From Altererythrobacter sp. Root672 (GTDB taxonomy: Bacteria > Pseudomonadota > Alphaproteobacteria > Sphingomonadales > Sphingomonadaceae): 62,171 bases of DNA. Positions 27,016-35,682 of the stretch are shown here, one piece after another. Every line of letters begins with the position of its first letter. Position 1 is the first letter of the stretch. The position numbers and the translations under genes were made by a program. The notes beneath the pieces were generated by a model. The model was not told the DNA's origin, made no database searches, and worked only from the letters and a program-made list of their open reading frames with translations. The stretch spans positions 1 through 62,171 of the forward strand of contig NZ_LMHH01000005.1 of the NCBI RefSeq assembly GCF_001427865.1. The letters run 5' to 3'.

Positions 27016-27429
27016 GTGTCGAAGCGCATCCTCGTAGTCGAAGACGATCTTCTCAACCGGATGCTGCTGTGCACCGTCCTGGAGAACTCGGGCTTCATGG
27101 TGCAGTCCGTAACGGACGGCAGGCATGTGCTGAAGAAGACCAAGGAGTTCGTGCCGGACCTGATCACGATGGACATCAACCTGCCCAGCATCTCGGGGTT
27201 GGAATTGATCCAGCGACTGCAGGCCGATCCGAAACTGCAGCAGATCCCCATCCTGGCGGTGACGGCCTATGTTGGTAAGGGCGAGGAAGCCCGCATACGC
27301 CGGGCCGGCGCCAGTGACTTCCTGGCCAAACCGATTTCGATCCGGCCATTCCTCGCCGCGATCGCGCGGCTGCTCCCGCCCGAGACCGCGCAAGCCGAAT
27401 CCAGCCTCGGTCCCTCGGCGCTTTCCTGA
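27016..27429 (+). CDS. divK: Single-domain response regulator, DivK-like
   Basis: 137 residues from a GTG. A lone receiver domain has the acidic pair Asp10-Asp11, phospho-acceptor Asp53 (LITMDINLPS), Thr83 (AVTAY) and Lys105 (FLAKPIS). There is no output domain. Length and the SISGLELIQRLQADPKLQQI stretch resemble DivK, which in Caulobacter steers polar kinases DivJ and PleC and the CtrA pathway. The short C-terminal tail (PPETAQAESSL) is not conserved. The DivK identity is by resemblance; it could be another CheY-like regulator. Confidence 0.8.
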   Translation: MSKRILVVEDDLLNRMLLCTVLENSGFMVQSVTDGRHVLKKTKEFVPDLITMDINLPSISGLELIQRLQADPKLQQIPILAVTAYVGKGEEARIRRAGASDFLAKPISIRPFLAAIARLLPPETAQAESSLGPSALS

Positions 27430-27450
27430 GCTTACTTTGAAGGCATAGCT

Positions 27451-27584
27451 CCTTCCCGAGCCCGTCTCGGGGAGGTGGCGCGCGCCAAAGGCGCGTGACG
27501 GAGGGGTAGGCGGCCAAACGCCACAGCCCCTCCACCATCCGCTTCGCGGACGGTCCCCCTCCCCGAGCAAGCTCGGAGAGGATT
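27451..27584. repeat. Palindrome-ended intergenic repeat, copy 2 (inverted relative to copy 1)
   Basis: It starts with CCTTCCCGAG and ends in CTCGGAGAGGATT, with an internal GCCCCTCCACCATCCGCTTC and GGTCCCCCTCCCC. The same words as at 15140-15270 appear in reverse order. It lies between the convergent divK and gallate dioxygenase genes and may double as a terminator. Confidence 0.75.
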
Positions 27585-27589
27585 GAGGC

Positions 27590-28849
27590 TCATTTTTCCT
27601 TGCCGGCCACGCCGTAGTTGATCTGGGCGTTGCGGGTCTTCTGGAAGTCGGGGACCGACAGGCCCTTCATCGCGGCATAGATGTCGATATTGCCGACGCC
27701 GGTCACCGCGCCGAGCTTTTCGAGCATGAAGAAGATCACGCCGTAGTGGATCATGCCGATCCAGTCGCGTTCGCGAACGAGGCGCTGCTCTTCGGCGGTG
27801 AGGCCGGCCTGGGCCATCGCCGCGTCCTGGTCTTCGCGGAACAGCTTGCGGACCTTGGGGTCGGTCAGCGAGTGCAGGAAATGGTTGAGGCGGAAACCGC
27901 GGACCGAGCGTTCGATGGTGAAGGGATAAGTGCCCTCCATCTTTTCCGAACCGGCATAGTCCCAATTGATGCGCTCAAGCGTTGCGGCCGGATCTTCGAC
28001 CGGGGCGTCGTTCGAACGCTCTTCCATGATCATCGTGGCGATCGGGCACATCGAAGGCAGGAAGTAGGTCTTGTGGGTGCATTCGACCTCGGCCGAGAGC
28101 GCGCCGCGCATCATCAGCCACATGACCACCTCGGCGCCTTCCCAGCCGCCCAGTTCGGCCAGCTTGGCGATCGGATAGTCGAGCAGGGCCTCTGGGTCCT
28201 TCTCGAGCATGTCCATGAACTTCATGTCCCATTCGGGATTGTTGAAGCCGCAGCCTTCGCCGTGGACCTGGTGGCTGAGGCCACCGGTGCCGGCGATCGC
28301 GACCTTGATGTCTTCGGGGTATGACAGGATCGCCTGGCGCAACGACTTGCCGAACTTGTAGAACCGGCGGGCCGAAGGCAGCGGCACGGTCAGCACGCCG
28401 CACACCACCGGCAGCAGCTTCACCGCCCAGCCGTTCTCGTCATGATCGACCATGACCGACAGCGGCGAGAAAGCGCCGTGGTCCAGGCCCTTGCCCTGAA
28501 AATAGCTGAGGTCGAACTCGTTCGCGACCATGACCTTGGCGACATGTTCGGCAAACTTCGGGTCGCCCATGATCGCCGGAATGTCGCGCGGGCCACCGCC
28601 CTCGTCGGCCGGTTCGAACTTCTCACCCACGCCCAGCGCGAAGTGGCTGTAGTGGTCGAAGAACGAGGTCATGTGATCGTTGTAGATGTAGATCAGCACG
28701 TCGGGCTTCTTCTCGCGAAACCACTGCTGCACCGGCTCGTAGCCTTCGAAGATCGGCTTCCAGACCGGATCGTCGAATTTCTTCGCGTCTTTCGCGAAGG
28801 CAATGGTGGGAGTGTGCGAGGTGGCGATGCCGCCGACGATCTTGGCCAT
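27590..28849 (-). CDS. desB: Gallate dioxygenase DesB-like (fused LigB-LigA)
   Basis: 419 residues from MAKIVGGIATSHTPTIAFAK. The first 280 residues are the LigB-type catalytic domain, with His12 (SHTP), YNDHMTSFFDHYSHFALG and GLDHGAFSPLSVM providing iron ligands and acid/base. The last 130 are a LigA-like domain (LNHFLHSLTDPKVRKLF, then RERDWIGMIHYGVIFFMLEK). The fused layout and length match gallate dioxygenase DesB of Sphingobium, which opens the gallate ring. Other lignin-aromatic genes are not adjacent, so substrate is inferred. It could be another fused type II extradiol dioxygenase. Confidence 0.83.
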   Translation of the reverse strand: MAKIVGGIATSHTPTIAFAKDAKKFDDPVWKPIFEGYEPVQQWFREKKPDVLIYIYNDHMTSFFDHYSHFALGVGEKFEPADEGGGPRDIPAIMGDPKFAEHVAKVMVANEFDLSYFQGKGLDHGAFSPLSVMVDHDENGWAVKLLPVVCGVLTVPLPSARRFYKFGKSLRQAILSYPEDIKVAIAGTGGLSHQVHGEGCGFNNPEWDMKFMDMLEKDPEALLDYPIAKLAELGGWEGAEVVMWLMMRGALSAEVECTHKTYFLPSMCPIATMIMEERSNDAPVEDPAATLERINWDYAGSEKMEGTYPFTIERSVRGFRLNHFLHSLTDPKVRKLFREDQDAAMAQAGLTAEEQRLVRERDWIGMIHYGVIFFMLEKLGAVTGVGNIDIYAAMKGLSVPDFQKTRNAQINYGVAGKEK

Positions 28850-28962
28850 GACTGCTTCTCTAATCCTCTCGGGCGGCAATTTCCTTGACGCCTCTCAAAA
28901 TACAGCTGGCCCGCATGCCATCAGCGAGGCACGCGAGCCAGCCATTTTCGCATCATCTGCGC

Positions 28963-28985
28963 GAAGCGGGTGCAGGCCCCGCTTC
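28963..28985 (-). terminator. Hairpin after the SWIB gene
   Basis: GAAGCGGG and CCCGCTTC form an 8-bp perfect stem with a 7-base loop, 8 bp after the SWIB stop on the minus strand. No T-tract. It may end that transcript. Confidence 0.4.
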
Positions 28986-28993
28986 GGCCGAAA

Positions 28994-29245
28994 TCAGCTG
29001 AGGTGCTTGTTGACCGCCGACGTCATCTTGAACATCGAGATCTGATCCTTGCCGATCACCGCGCTAAGCTTGGCGTCCGGGTTGATCATGCGCTTGTCCT
29101 TGGAATCCTGCAGGCCATTCGCCTTGATGTGTTCCCACACCTTCGACGTCACCTGGGCGCGGCTGAGCGGACCCTTGCCGACGACGGCCTCCAGTTCAGG
29201 CGAAAGATTCACCGGTTTGCTAAGTGCATTGTTCTTGGCGGCCAT
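28994..29245 (-). CDS. SWIB/MDM2-domain protein
   Basis: 83 residues, all one SWIB domain: KPVNLSPELEAVVGKGPLSR, then VTSKVWEHIKANGLQDSKDK, RMINPDAKLSAVIGKDQISM and FKMTSAVNKHL. In eukaryotes SWIB is part of chromatin remodelers, and in chlamydiae it is linked to a topoisomerase. Free-standing bacterial copies like this one have unknown roles, possibly in DNA compaction. Full length for a lone domain. Confidence 0.93.
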   Translation of the reverse strand: MAAKNNALSKPVNLSPELEAVVGKGPLSRAQVTSKVWEHIKANGLQDSKDKRMINPDAKLSAVIGKDQISMFKMTSAVNKHLS

Positions 29246-29280
29246 AAGATTGTCCTTTCCTTGCTCACCTGACGCCGAGA

Positions 29281-29880
29281 TCAGCCCCCGTCGTCCTCAT
29301 CCCAGTCATGTTCGTCTTCATCGCTGCGCTGATAGGTCGCGGTCAAGACCGCGACGGCGATAACGCGCCCTTTCATCGCTGCGACGAGGTCGGCGCGCGT
29401 TGCCCCGGGCATTAGCGCGAGCGCTTCGTCAAGCGCGAAGAGCTGAAATACGTAGTCATGCGGATCCTGCCCTGTCGGCGGATCGGGCAACAGCCACTCG
29501 GAATTCCCGAAGGCGTTCTTGCCAACGCGCGGGGGTGTCTCGCCCTCGAGCAGCTGCCCCTTCTGCGGGGCAAGGCCCCAGACGAGCCAATGGCAGAACG
29601 GCTCCGCCCCTGGCGCATCGGGATCTTCGACCACCAACACGAGCTCCTGCGCCCCAGCAGGCGGCGCGGTCCATTCGAGCGGCGGGGCGACAGCGTCTTC
29701 TTCGCTGGCCGTGAAGCTTGGATCGAGTTCTTCGCCATCCTCAAATGCCGCGGAGCGTAGCTGGAGGCCACCGCGGTTGAGCAGCCCTTCTTCTCCCAGT
29801 TGGGCGGCGATCAACCTGGCATGGCCTGCCCGGGCGTCGGGCAACGCCTCGCCGAGCCATGCGGGGATTTGTGCGGGCAT
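29281..29880 (-). CDS. YbhB/YbcL-type PEBP family protein
   Basis: 199 residues. The PEBP fold is shown by VAPPLEWTAPPAGAQELVLV, then EDPDAPGAEPFCHWLVWGLA, with the conserved DPDAP and HW of the anion pocket. DPHDYVFQLFALD is the usual late motif. An acidic tail (DEDEHDWDEDDGG) is extra. There is no signal, so it is cytoplasmic. Bacterial members have no agreed activity. It is 35 bp upstream of the SWIB gene on the same strand, so a shared transcript is possible. Confidence 0.9.
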   Translation of the reverse strand: MPAQIPAWLGEALPDARAGHARLIAAQLGEEGLLNRGGLQLRSAAFEDGEELDPSFTASEEDAVAPPLEWTAPPAGAQELVLVVEDPDAPGAEPFCHWLVWGLAPQKGQLLEGETPPRVGKNAFGNSEWLLPDPPTGQDPHDYVFQLFALDEALALMPGATRADLVAAMKGRVIAVAVLTATYQRSDEDEHDWDEDDGG

Positions 29881-30080
29881 TCAGCCTTCTCTTGCTTGAG
29901 GCGATCGAATTTTGCGCGCTCTGCCCCTTCGTCCGCCCGATGGCAAGGGCCACTCACCTCGTATCTGTCGAAGAATTTCCCACAGGTTTCGATAGATAAT
30001 GACGCCACGACGCCAGCCAGCCGCTTGCAGCCGCCCAATCCGCGCCATAGCTTGCGATCGGGACGGGAGGCTAAACGACT

Positions 30081-31559
30081 GTGGGAACTTCAGTTTTCTT
30101 GCGGCGCAGCAAGGGCTTGGCCCTCGCTGCCGGCTGTGCGGCGATGCTTGCGGCTTGTGGCGGGGGAGGCAGTTCGTCGGGTTCTGGCCCGGCAACGGGT
30201 GGGGTCACGCCAGCGCCCAGCCCCACTCCGACGCCCACGACGGCAGGGTGTTCGCTCAGCGCCCGCAAGGATTGGGTCAAAAACCAGCTTAACGAATGGT
30301 ACCTGTTCCCCAGCTTGCTCGATCTGAGCGCGAGCCAGACTGCAAACAGCAGCCTGGAAGACTACATCGACGCGCTGGTTGCCCCGGCCAGGGCGCAGAA
30401 CCGTGACCGGTACTTCACCTACCTGACCTCGATCGCCGAGGAGAACGCGTACTACCAACAGGGCCAGGTCGACGCGAGTTTCGGCTTTCGCCTCGGCTAC
30501 GATTCATCCTCGAACCGCGTGTTCGTGATTGAAGCGTTCGAAGGCGCCCCGGCCCTCGCCGCCGGCATCGACCGCGGTGTGGAGATCGTCCAGATCGGCG
30601 GTCAGGCCGTCTCCACTCTGATGGCAGCCGGTGGTCCGTACTCTGTGATCAACGCCCTGGGGGCCGACACCGTGGGCCTCACCCGGGAGCTCGTCATTCG
30701 CGAGTTGTCCGGGACGACGCGAACCGTCAGTCTATCGAAGGCCGTGTTCGCTCTCGATCCGGTCTCCGATCGCTTCGGCGCGAAGGTCATCGACGATGGG
30801 GGACGCAAGGTCGGCTACCTCAACCTGAGGACGTTCATCGGCACCGCCGAACCCGACCTGCGCGCGGCCTTTGCCGACTTCAAGGCCCAGGGCGTCACCG
30901 AACTGATCATCGACTTCCGCTACAATGGCGGCGGACTGATCGCGATCGCCGCGTTCATGGGCGATCTCATGGCAGCCGGACGTCGCGGCCAGGATTTTGG
31001 CTACATCACGTTCCGCGATTCCAAGTCCGCCGAAAACGAGACGATCGGGTTCGATCCGCAACCAGAATCGATCACGCCGACCAGGGTCGCGTTCATCGGC
31101 ACCAGCGGCACAGCCTCGGCCAGCGAAATGGTGATCAACGGCATGCAGCCCTACCTGGGCACCAACATGGCGCTGATCGGCTCCAACACTTACGGCAAGC
31201 CGGTCGGGCAAATCGCGCTCGACCGTCCCGATTGCGACGACCGCTTGCGGGCAATTGCGCTAAAGATCGAGAACGCCAACCATCAGGGCGAGTACTACAC
31301 CGGCCTTGCCAGCACCGTGCCGAACACGTGCCGGGCCGGCGACGACATCGGCCACCAGCTCGGCGATCCGAACGAGGCGATGGTGCGCACGGCGCTCGAC
31401 TTCCTGGCCGGGCGCAGTTGCACGGCCATCGCTTCTGCCTCGGCCACCGCGACCGCCTCTATCTCCGGCAAGGTCGGCACGCCTGCACCGCAGAAGAATT
31501 TGCTGACACCCGCGCAGCCACGACGGGCGACCGATCTCGAATTGCCCGGCGTGCACTGA
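30081..31559 (+). CDS. S41 (C-terminal-processing) family serine protease, lipoprotein
   Basis: 492 residues from a GTG with GGGAGG 10 bases upstream. Lipobox LAAC at Cys26 is followed by GGGGSSSGSG and a Pro/Thr linker (APSPTPTPTTAG). A PDZ-like region spans about 130-215 (FGFRLGYDSS ... VEIVQIGGQAV). The S41 core follows, with Ser at 346-348 (TSGTASASEM) and Lys373 (TYGKPVGQ) as the Ser-Lys dyad, and LIIDFRYNGGG before it. It is probably tethered to the outer membrane facing the periplasm. Substrate unknown. Confidence 0.9.
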   Translation: MGTSVFLRRSKGLALAAGCAAMLAACGGGGSSSGSGPATGGVTPAPSPTPTPTTAGCSLSARKDWVKNQLNEWYLFPSLLDLSASQTANSSLEDYIDALVAPARAQNRDRYFTYLTSIAEENAYYQQGQVDASFGFRLGYDSSSNRVFVIEAFEGAPALAAGIDRGVEIVQIGGQAVSTLMAAGGPYSVINALGADTVGLTRELVIRELSGTTRTVSLSKAVFALDPVSDRFGAKVIDDGGRKVGYLNLRTFIGTAEPDLRAAFADFKAQGVTELIIDFRYNGGGLIAIAAFMGDLMAAGRRGQDFGYITFRDSKSAENETIGFDPQPESITPTRVAFIGTSGTASASEMVINGMQPYLGTNMALIGSNTYGKPVGQIALDRPDCDDRLRAIALKIENANHQGEYYTGLASTVPNTCRAGDDIGHQLGDPNEAMVRTALDFLAGRSCTAIASASATATASISGKVGTPAPQKNLLTPAQPRRATDLELPGVH

Positions 31560-31631
31560 CGAACGCGAAGTTGAGTATTTCAAGCGTCACCAACCCCGCC
31601 TAACCTCTGCCCAAATCCCATAGGAGCAAGC

Positions 31632-32147
31632 ATGGCGGGGAATGTGAGGCGCGTGGTCACCGGCCACGATGCGAACGGCAAGTCGGTTGTGATCTCGGAC
31701 GGTCTCCCGCCCCTAGATCACTCGATGCGCGGCGCGGAGATCGGCGCGGACTTCAACGAGATCTGGAACTCGTCCGAACCCGTGCCGACGCTTACCTCGC
31801 TGCCCGACGGGGAGCCGACTGCACGGCCTTTCAAGATCATGCCGCCGAGCGGTCACCTGATCCGGATCATCGACATCTACCCTCCGCACATGGGCGGTGC
31901 GCGCACGGTGATGCACCGCACCCGCACGCTCGATTACGCGGTGGTGATCGAGGGGGAGATCGTGCTGGTCCTCGACGACAGCGAAGTCGTGCTCAAGCCC
32001 GGCGAAGTGGCCGTGCAACGCGGCACTGACCACGCGTGGGAGAACCGCGGCGACAAGATCGCCCGGATGGCGTTCTTCCACATCGCCGGCGAATTCTCGG
32101 ACGAGCTCCTGTCCAAGCTACCGCAGCCGCTGCAGCTGATGGAGTGA
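31632..32147 (+). CDS. Cupin-domain protein, 171 aa
   Basis: AGGAGC precedes the ATG. The cupin barrel is in the second half: VMHRTRTLDYAVVIEGEIVL and EVVLKPGEVAVQRGTDHAWENRGD supply His and Glu metal positions and GTDHAW as the last motif. The N-terminal 80 residues hold FNEIWNSSEPVP, seen in cupins related to aromatic or lactone metabolism. The reaction is not determined. Alone on the plus strand between the S41 gene and the DODA gene. Confidence 0.85.
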   Translation: MAGNVRRVVTGHDANGKSVVISDGLPPLDHSMRGAEIGADFNEIWNSSEPVPTLTSLPDGEPTARPFKIMPPSGHLIRIIDIYPPHMGGARTVMHRTRTLDYAVVIEGEIVLVLDDSEVVLKPGEVAVQRGTDHAWENRGDKIARMAFFHIAGEFSDELLSKLPQPLQLME

Positions 32148-32152
32148 GCGCC

Positions 32153-32944
32153 TCAGGCGAAGCGGAAAGCGGAAACCGCGCCGCCGAGCACGAACTCGCG
32201 GTAATCCTGACTGCCCGCTTCCTGGGACGCTCCGGCTGCTACCATCAACGGGATCAGATGCTCTTCCCGCGGATGGCATAGTCGGGCCCACGGCGCCGTA
32301 TCCCAGCGGGCGAGCCGTTCGGCGCGCTCTTCAGGAGAGGCTTCCGCCGCCGCCGCCAACCACCGGTCGAACTCAGCCGAAGGCTCGGCAACGCGCGGGT
32401 CACCCATCGCTCGCAGATTGTGAAAGCTCATGCCGGATCCGAGCACGAGAACGCCCTCGTCGCGCAACGGCGCCAGCGCCCGTCCGGCCGCGAGGTGCAG
32501 GGCAGGATCGAGCGAGGCGTGAAGCGACATCTGCACTACAGGCACCTCGGCATCCGGGAAGGCGACCTTGAGCGGGACAAATACCCCGTGGTCGAAGCCC
32601 CGTTCCGGGTCGATCGCCACCGGAAGGCCGGCCTCGCGCAATAGCTCTGCGCCCCGTTCGGCCAACCACGGCGCGCCGGGCGCAGGCCAACTCAAGCGGT
32701 AGGTCTCGGGCGGGAAGCCGTAGTAGTCGAAAATCAGTCCCGGATGCCCGGCACTGCCGGTAAATGAAAAGGCCCGTTCCTCCCAGTGACCGGAGATCAC
32801 CAGGATCGCTTTGGGAGTCTCAGGCAGGCTGCCGGGCAAGGTCCGCAGATAGTCGCCCATCTTCGTCCAGTTGCCTTGCGGGTCAGGCATGAAGAAACAC
32901 GGTCCGCCGCCATGCGGGATGAAGAGGCTCGGTTGGATAGTCAT
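32153..32944 (-). CDS. DODA-type extradiol ring-cleavage dioxygenase (YgiD-like)
   Basis: 263 residues in the LigB superfamily. FIPHGGGPCFF near the N-terminus, ISGHWEE and GFDHGVFVPLKVAF give the zinc or iron histidines. HPREEHLIPLMVAAGA near the C-terminus is the conserved end. Characterised members cleave DOPA or other catechols; the in vivo substrate is rarely known. Its stop lies 5 bp from the cupin gene's stop on the other strand. Confidence 0.92.
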   Translation of the reverse strand: MTIQPSLFIPHGGGPCFFMPDPQGNWTKMGDYLRTLPGSLPETPKAILVISGHWEERAFSFTGSAGHPGLIFDYYGFPPETYRLSWPAPGAPWLAERGAELLREAGLPVAIDPERGFDHGVFVPLKVAFPDAEVPVVQMSLHASLDPALHLAAGRALAPLRDEGVLVLGSGMSFHNLRAMGDPRVAEPSAEFDRWLAAAAEASPEERAERLARWDTAPWARLCHPREEHLIPLMVAAGASQEAGSQDYREFVLGGAVSAFRFA

Positions 32945-32981
32945 TCAGCCGATATAGGCATGCCCAAGCCAGGAGCCAGAG

Positions 32982-33437
32982 CTACGGCCGCTCCGGACCT
33001 TCGAATGGATGCTTGTCGGACCAGGCGCACCCATTGCGGGTTTCATCGCCGATCTTGAGCATCACCGCGAACGGATAGACCCGGTCGGACATGCCATCGC
33101 TGCAGTTCATTGGAGTGACCGTCATCTCAAGATCGGCGTGATCGAGAACCCCGCTGAACGACAGCCCACCGCGACCCGCGAAACGATTGACCGTGATCGT
33201 CGTGCCATCGGGGTTGTCGGGCGTGGTGTAGGTCAGCGCAGAGCCCCTGACCTGGCCTCCCCAGAAGGGCTCGGTCCCGGAGAACCGCAAGACTTCGTTC
33301 TCCGCGATTCCGGCATAGGGCTCGGTCGAGTTCGGGTCCGGGACATTCGCGTCCGTCTGACCAGACCCGTCCTTCGCCTGGCATCCGGCGAGCAGCAAAA
33401 ATGCGGCTCCCGCCGCCAAGATCATCTTACCTGTCAT
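32982..33437 (-). CDS. Small lipoprotein of the COG3650 type
   Basis: 151 residues from MTGKMILAAGAAFLLLAGC, where the lipobox LAGC places the lipid on Cys19. The core FSGTEPFWGGQVRGSALTYT and the late MNCSDGMSDRVYPFAVMLKI with Cys are typical of COG3650 membrane proteins. The conserved Cys pair (MNCS and NGCAWSD) may form a disulfide. Periplasmic; function unknown. It follows the HExxH gene, 47 bp downstream of it. Confidence 0.8.
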   Translation of the reverse strand: MTGKMILAAGAAFLLLAGCQAKDGSGQTDANVPDPNSTEPYAGIAENEVLRFSGTEPFWGGQVRGSALTYTTPDNPDGTTITVNRFAGRGGLSFSGVLDHADLEMTVTPMNCSDGMSDRVYPFAVMLKIGDETRNGCAWSDKHPFEGPERP

Positions 33438-33484
33438 GCCGGCATCAATCCTACGCCCTGTCCAAGAGTTCCCGAGCACGCTTG

Positions 33485-35038
33485 TCACTCCTCCGATCCT
33501 TCCGTTGCCGGCGCATCTTTGGCCCCTGCAGCACTGAATAGCTGCACCAGCTCTTCCGGGCTTTCCACCGAGCCGGCATCGATCCTTTCGATGACCATGC
33601 GGGCCGGCCCGGAAAGGGAGCCGGGGTGCGGCGAATAAGCGATGGGGACTAGATGGTAGCGGGCCTCAGCGTAGTTGCTTTCCGAAATCAGGTGGTTGGC
33701 GACCATCATCTGCAGGCCCAAATCGTAAGGCGCCAGATCGGCCGCGCGTTCCAGTCCGTGCACCGCGGCTTCGGGCGGCTTCCGACCGCTTTCCACGAAG
33801 CTGCGGAAATAGAAGATCAGCGGCAGCGGGTGGTCGTTCTCGAGCTTGTTGAGCGCCAGGAAGGGAGCCACGGCCTTTCGGTAGGCAGCCGGGAGATCCT
33901 CTGCCTCGGCTGCTCCGCGGAACAGAGCGAAGCCCTTCTGGACGTATGCGTTTACCTGCCCCGGATCGAGCGCCAGCGCCGCATCGGCCGCGGCAATGGC
34001 CTCGGCATCGTTGCCGGCGTCGAATTCGGCCTCGGCCAGGGCCGCGAGCACCGGGGCGTCGGCCGGATATCGGGCAGCGACCTTTCTGGCATCAAGGACG
34101 ATTTCCGCCGCCTGCTCCGACGTGACCCCGCGCCGCGAGCGCACCCGCACCGGCATCATCTCTTCCTCGCCCTTGCTGATGCGGCGCACGGTAACGGGCT
34201 GGATCACGAGTTGCTCAGGGGCGAAACGAAGCGACAGCATGGTCCTCTGATCGAGGTAGCGCTGCAGTTCGCGCTCCAATTGATCGAGGTCGCCGAAGAC
34301 CTCTTCCGCGGCCTGTCGCGAGGTCTTGCCGTTCGCCATCGCCCCGACGTAGCGACGAAGTTGGCCCGATCGCTCCGGCGTAAAGGTCAGGTAGTGATAG
34401 AGCAGCCAGCTCTTGCCGTAGAACGCGTCATAGCTGCCGCGGGACTTTTTCTCATAGGCTTCGGGATCGACCAGTTCGGCCACTTTGATATTGCGCGCGA
34501 GGGCCAGCTCCCAGCCGCGGTGGTTGGCCGGCATGCCGACGCTGACGCCTCCGGCCGCGGTGAATTCGGCCGATGCGAAGAACTCCGCCCCACCTTCCCC
34601 AAACCAGCGCGGGCTCGGGAAGCGGCTGTTCGAGAGAAGGAAGTGGTGGGCGTATTCGTGCAGCAGGGCGATCATCGAAAAGTCGGGTTGGCCGCTCTTC
34701 ACCTCCACTCGGGGCACGAAGGCCACCGAGCCCCCCGCCCGCGGAACGTAAAACCCATAGACGTCGCGGTTGTTCGTGCCGGCGAGCCGCTGAACCTGTC
34801 GCGGGTTCTTCACGACGAAGACCGTGACCCGGTTCGATGGGCTGGGAATCTGGCTTTCCAGCCCGGTGACGATCTCCATGGCCGCGTGATAGCGCTCGAG
34901 CTGTTCGGAGAACTTGCGAACGTCCCGCTCGGTGTCGTCGGCGTAGACCACGAAATGGGCGCTCGACGCTTCGAGCCATTCGGCATGCGCCGCTGACGGC
35001 AGCAACGCCAGCGCGCAAAGCGCGAGCAGTATCCTCAT
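33485..35038 (-). CDS. HExxH metallopeptidase-like protein with TPR tail (DUF1570-type)
   Basis: 517 residues. The signal peptide is MRILLALCALALLPSAAHA. Residues about 20-260 resemble the MA-clan DUF1570 family: HEYAH at 127-131 and the third ligand in WFGEGGAEFF (Glu152) form a zinc site. From about 310 TPR-like helices run to the end (AALAEAEFDAGNDAEAIAAA, then DLAPYDLGLQMMVANHLI). It is probably a periplasmic or secreted zinc peptidase with protein-binding repeats. Substrate unknown. In the same orientation as the COG3650 lipoprotein gene. Confidence 0.82.
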   Translation of the reverse strand: MRILLALCALALLPSAAHAEWLEASSAHFVVYADDTERDVRKFSEQLERYHAAMEIVTGLESQIPSPSNRVTVFVVKNPRQVQRLAGTNNRDVYGFYVPRAGGSVAFVPRVEVKSGQPDFSMIALLHEYAHHFLLSNSRFPSPRWFGEGGAEFFASAEFTAAGGVSVGMPANHRGWELALARNIKVAELVDPEAYEKKSRGSYDAFYGKSWLLYHYLTFTPERSGQLRRYVGAMANGKTSRQAAEEVFGDLDQLERELQRYLDQRTMLSLRFAPEQLVIQPVTVRRISKGEEEMMPVRVRSRRGVTSEQAAEIVLDARKVAARYPADAPVLAALAEAEFDAGNDAEAIAAADAALALDPGQVNAYVQKGFALFRGAAEAEDLPAAYRKAVAPFLALNKLENDHPLPLIFYFRSFVESGRKPPEAAVHGLERAADLAPYDLGLQMMVANHLISESNYAEARYHLVPIAYSPHPGSLSGPARMVIERIDAGSVESPEELVQLFSAAGAKDAPATEGSEE

Positions 35039-35157
35039 GCTTTCCCCCCGGTCTCCAATCCCCAGAGACGAATTAGTCGAAATGCCGCGCGAAACAAAGA
35101 CTCGGAAACCTCACCGCAGCGATGGCGTTTATCCTTCAGCGAGAAGTGGAACGGCAG

Positions 35158-35607
35158 ATGAAGCCCGCGAACCTAAGGGACGCCTGGACTATCGCCGCGC
35201 TGGCGGCGTGCGGGATCGTGCTCGGAGTCGTGATGACCCCGCTTTTCGCGCCCGTGCCCAAGATCCCCGCCGCGGAACCCGCTCAGCTTTCGGGGCGAGC
35301 GGCAATCTCGGCGTCCGGAGAACCGCGGATCTGGATCGAACCAGGCCCGGAGGATGCTACCGTTGCCTACTCAGGCACGTACGTCCCGTCGGACGCGTAT
35401 GACGGCGCTATCTGGCAATACCCGGCGCCGGCCTACGAGCCTTGGGAGCCGGAACCCACGTTTGCGCAGGAAGACACAGGCGCACCGGAGGCTGGCGGCG
35501 CTTGGGCGGCCGCAGACGAGGCCGAAGCCGCAGCCAAGGAGGCCGCGGCCGCCGCTCAACAGTCGGAAACCGTGCGCAAAACCGATCTCGCCGAAGGGCT
35601 CTACTGA
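35158..35607 (+). CDS. Hypothetical single-pass membrane protein, 149 aa
   Basis: From MKPANLRDAWTIAALAACGI, one N-terminal membrane helix (about 8-27) leads to an acidic, Pro/Tyr-rich extracytoplasmic part (YPAPAYEPWEPEPTFAQ). An Ala/Glu coiled stretch (WAAADEAEAAAKEAAAAAQ) and ETVRKTDLAEGLY follow. An in-frame Met 12 codons upstream is an alternative without a ribosome site. No homology recognised. Divergent from the HExxH gene. Confidence 0.6.
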   Translation: MKPANLRDAWTIAALAACGIVLGVVMTPLFAPVPKIPAAEPAQLSGRAAISASGEPRIWIEPGPEDATVAYSGTYVPSDAYDGAIWQYPAPAYEPWEPEPTFAQEDTGAPEAGGAWAAADEAEAAAKEAAAAAQQSETVRKTDLAEGLY

Positions 35608-35682
35608 GTTCAGGGATTGGCGGCCGGAAAGGCCATCTTCACCTGTTGCCGCTAGCCAAGGCTCGCACGAGGGAGGTGAGCG

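Noticed and set aside
26868-27278. A 136-codon plus-strand frame overlapping divK
   Set aside because: It is a different frame of the divK region with shadow-type composition and no ribosome site.
33653-34996. A 447-codon open frame on the plus strand opposite the HExxH/TPR gene
   Set aside because: Composition and lack of any start context mark it as a mirror frame of the real gene, which has a signal peptide and zinc motif.
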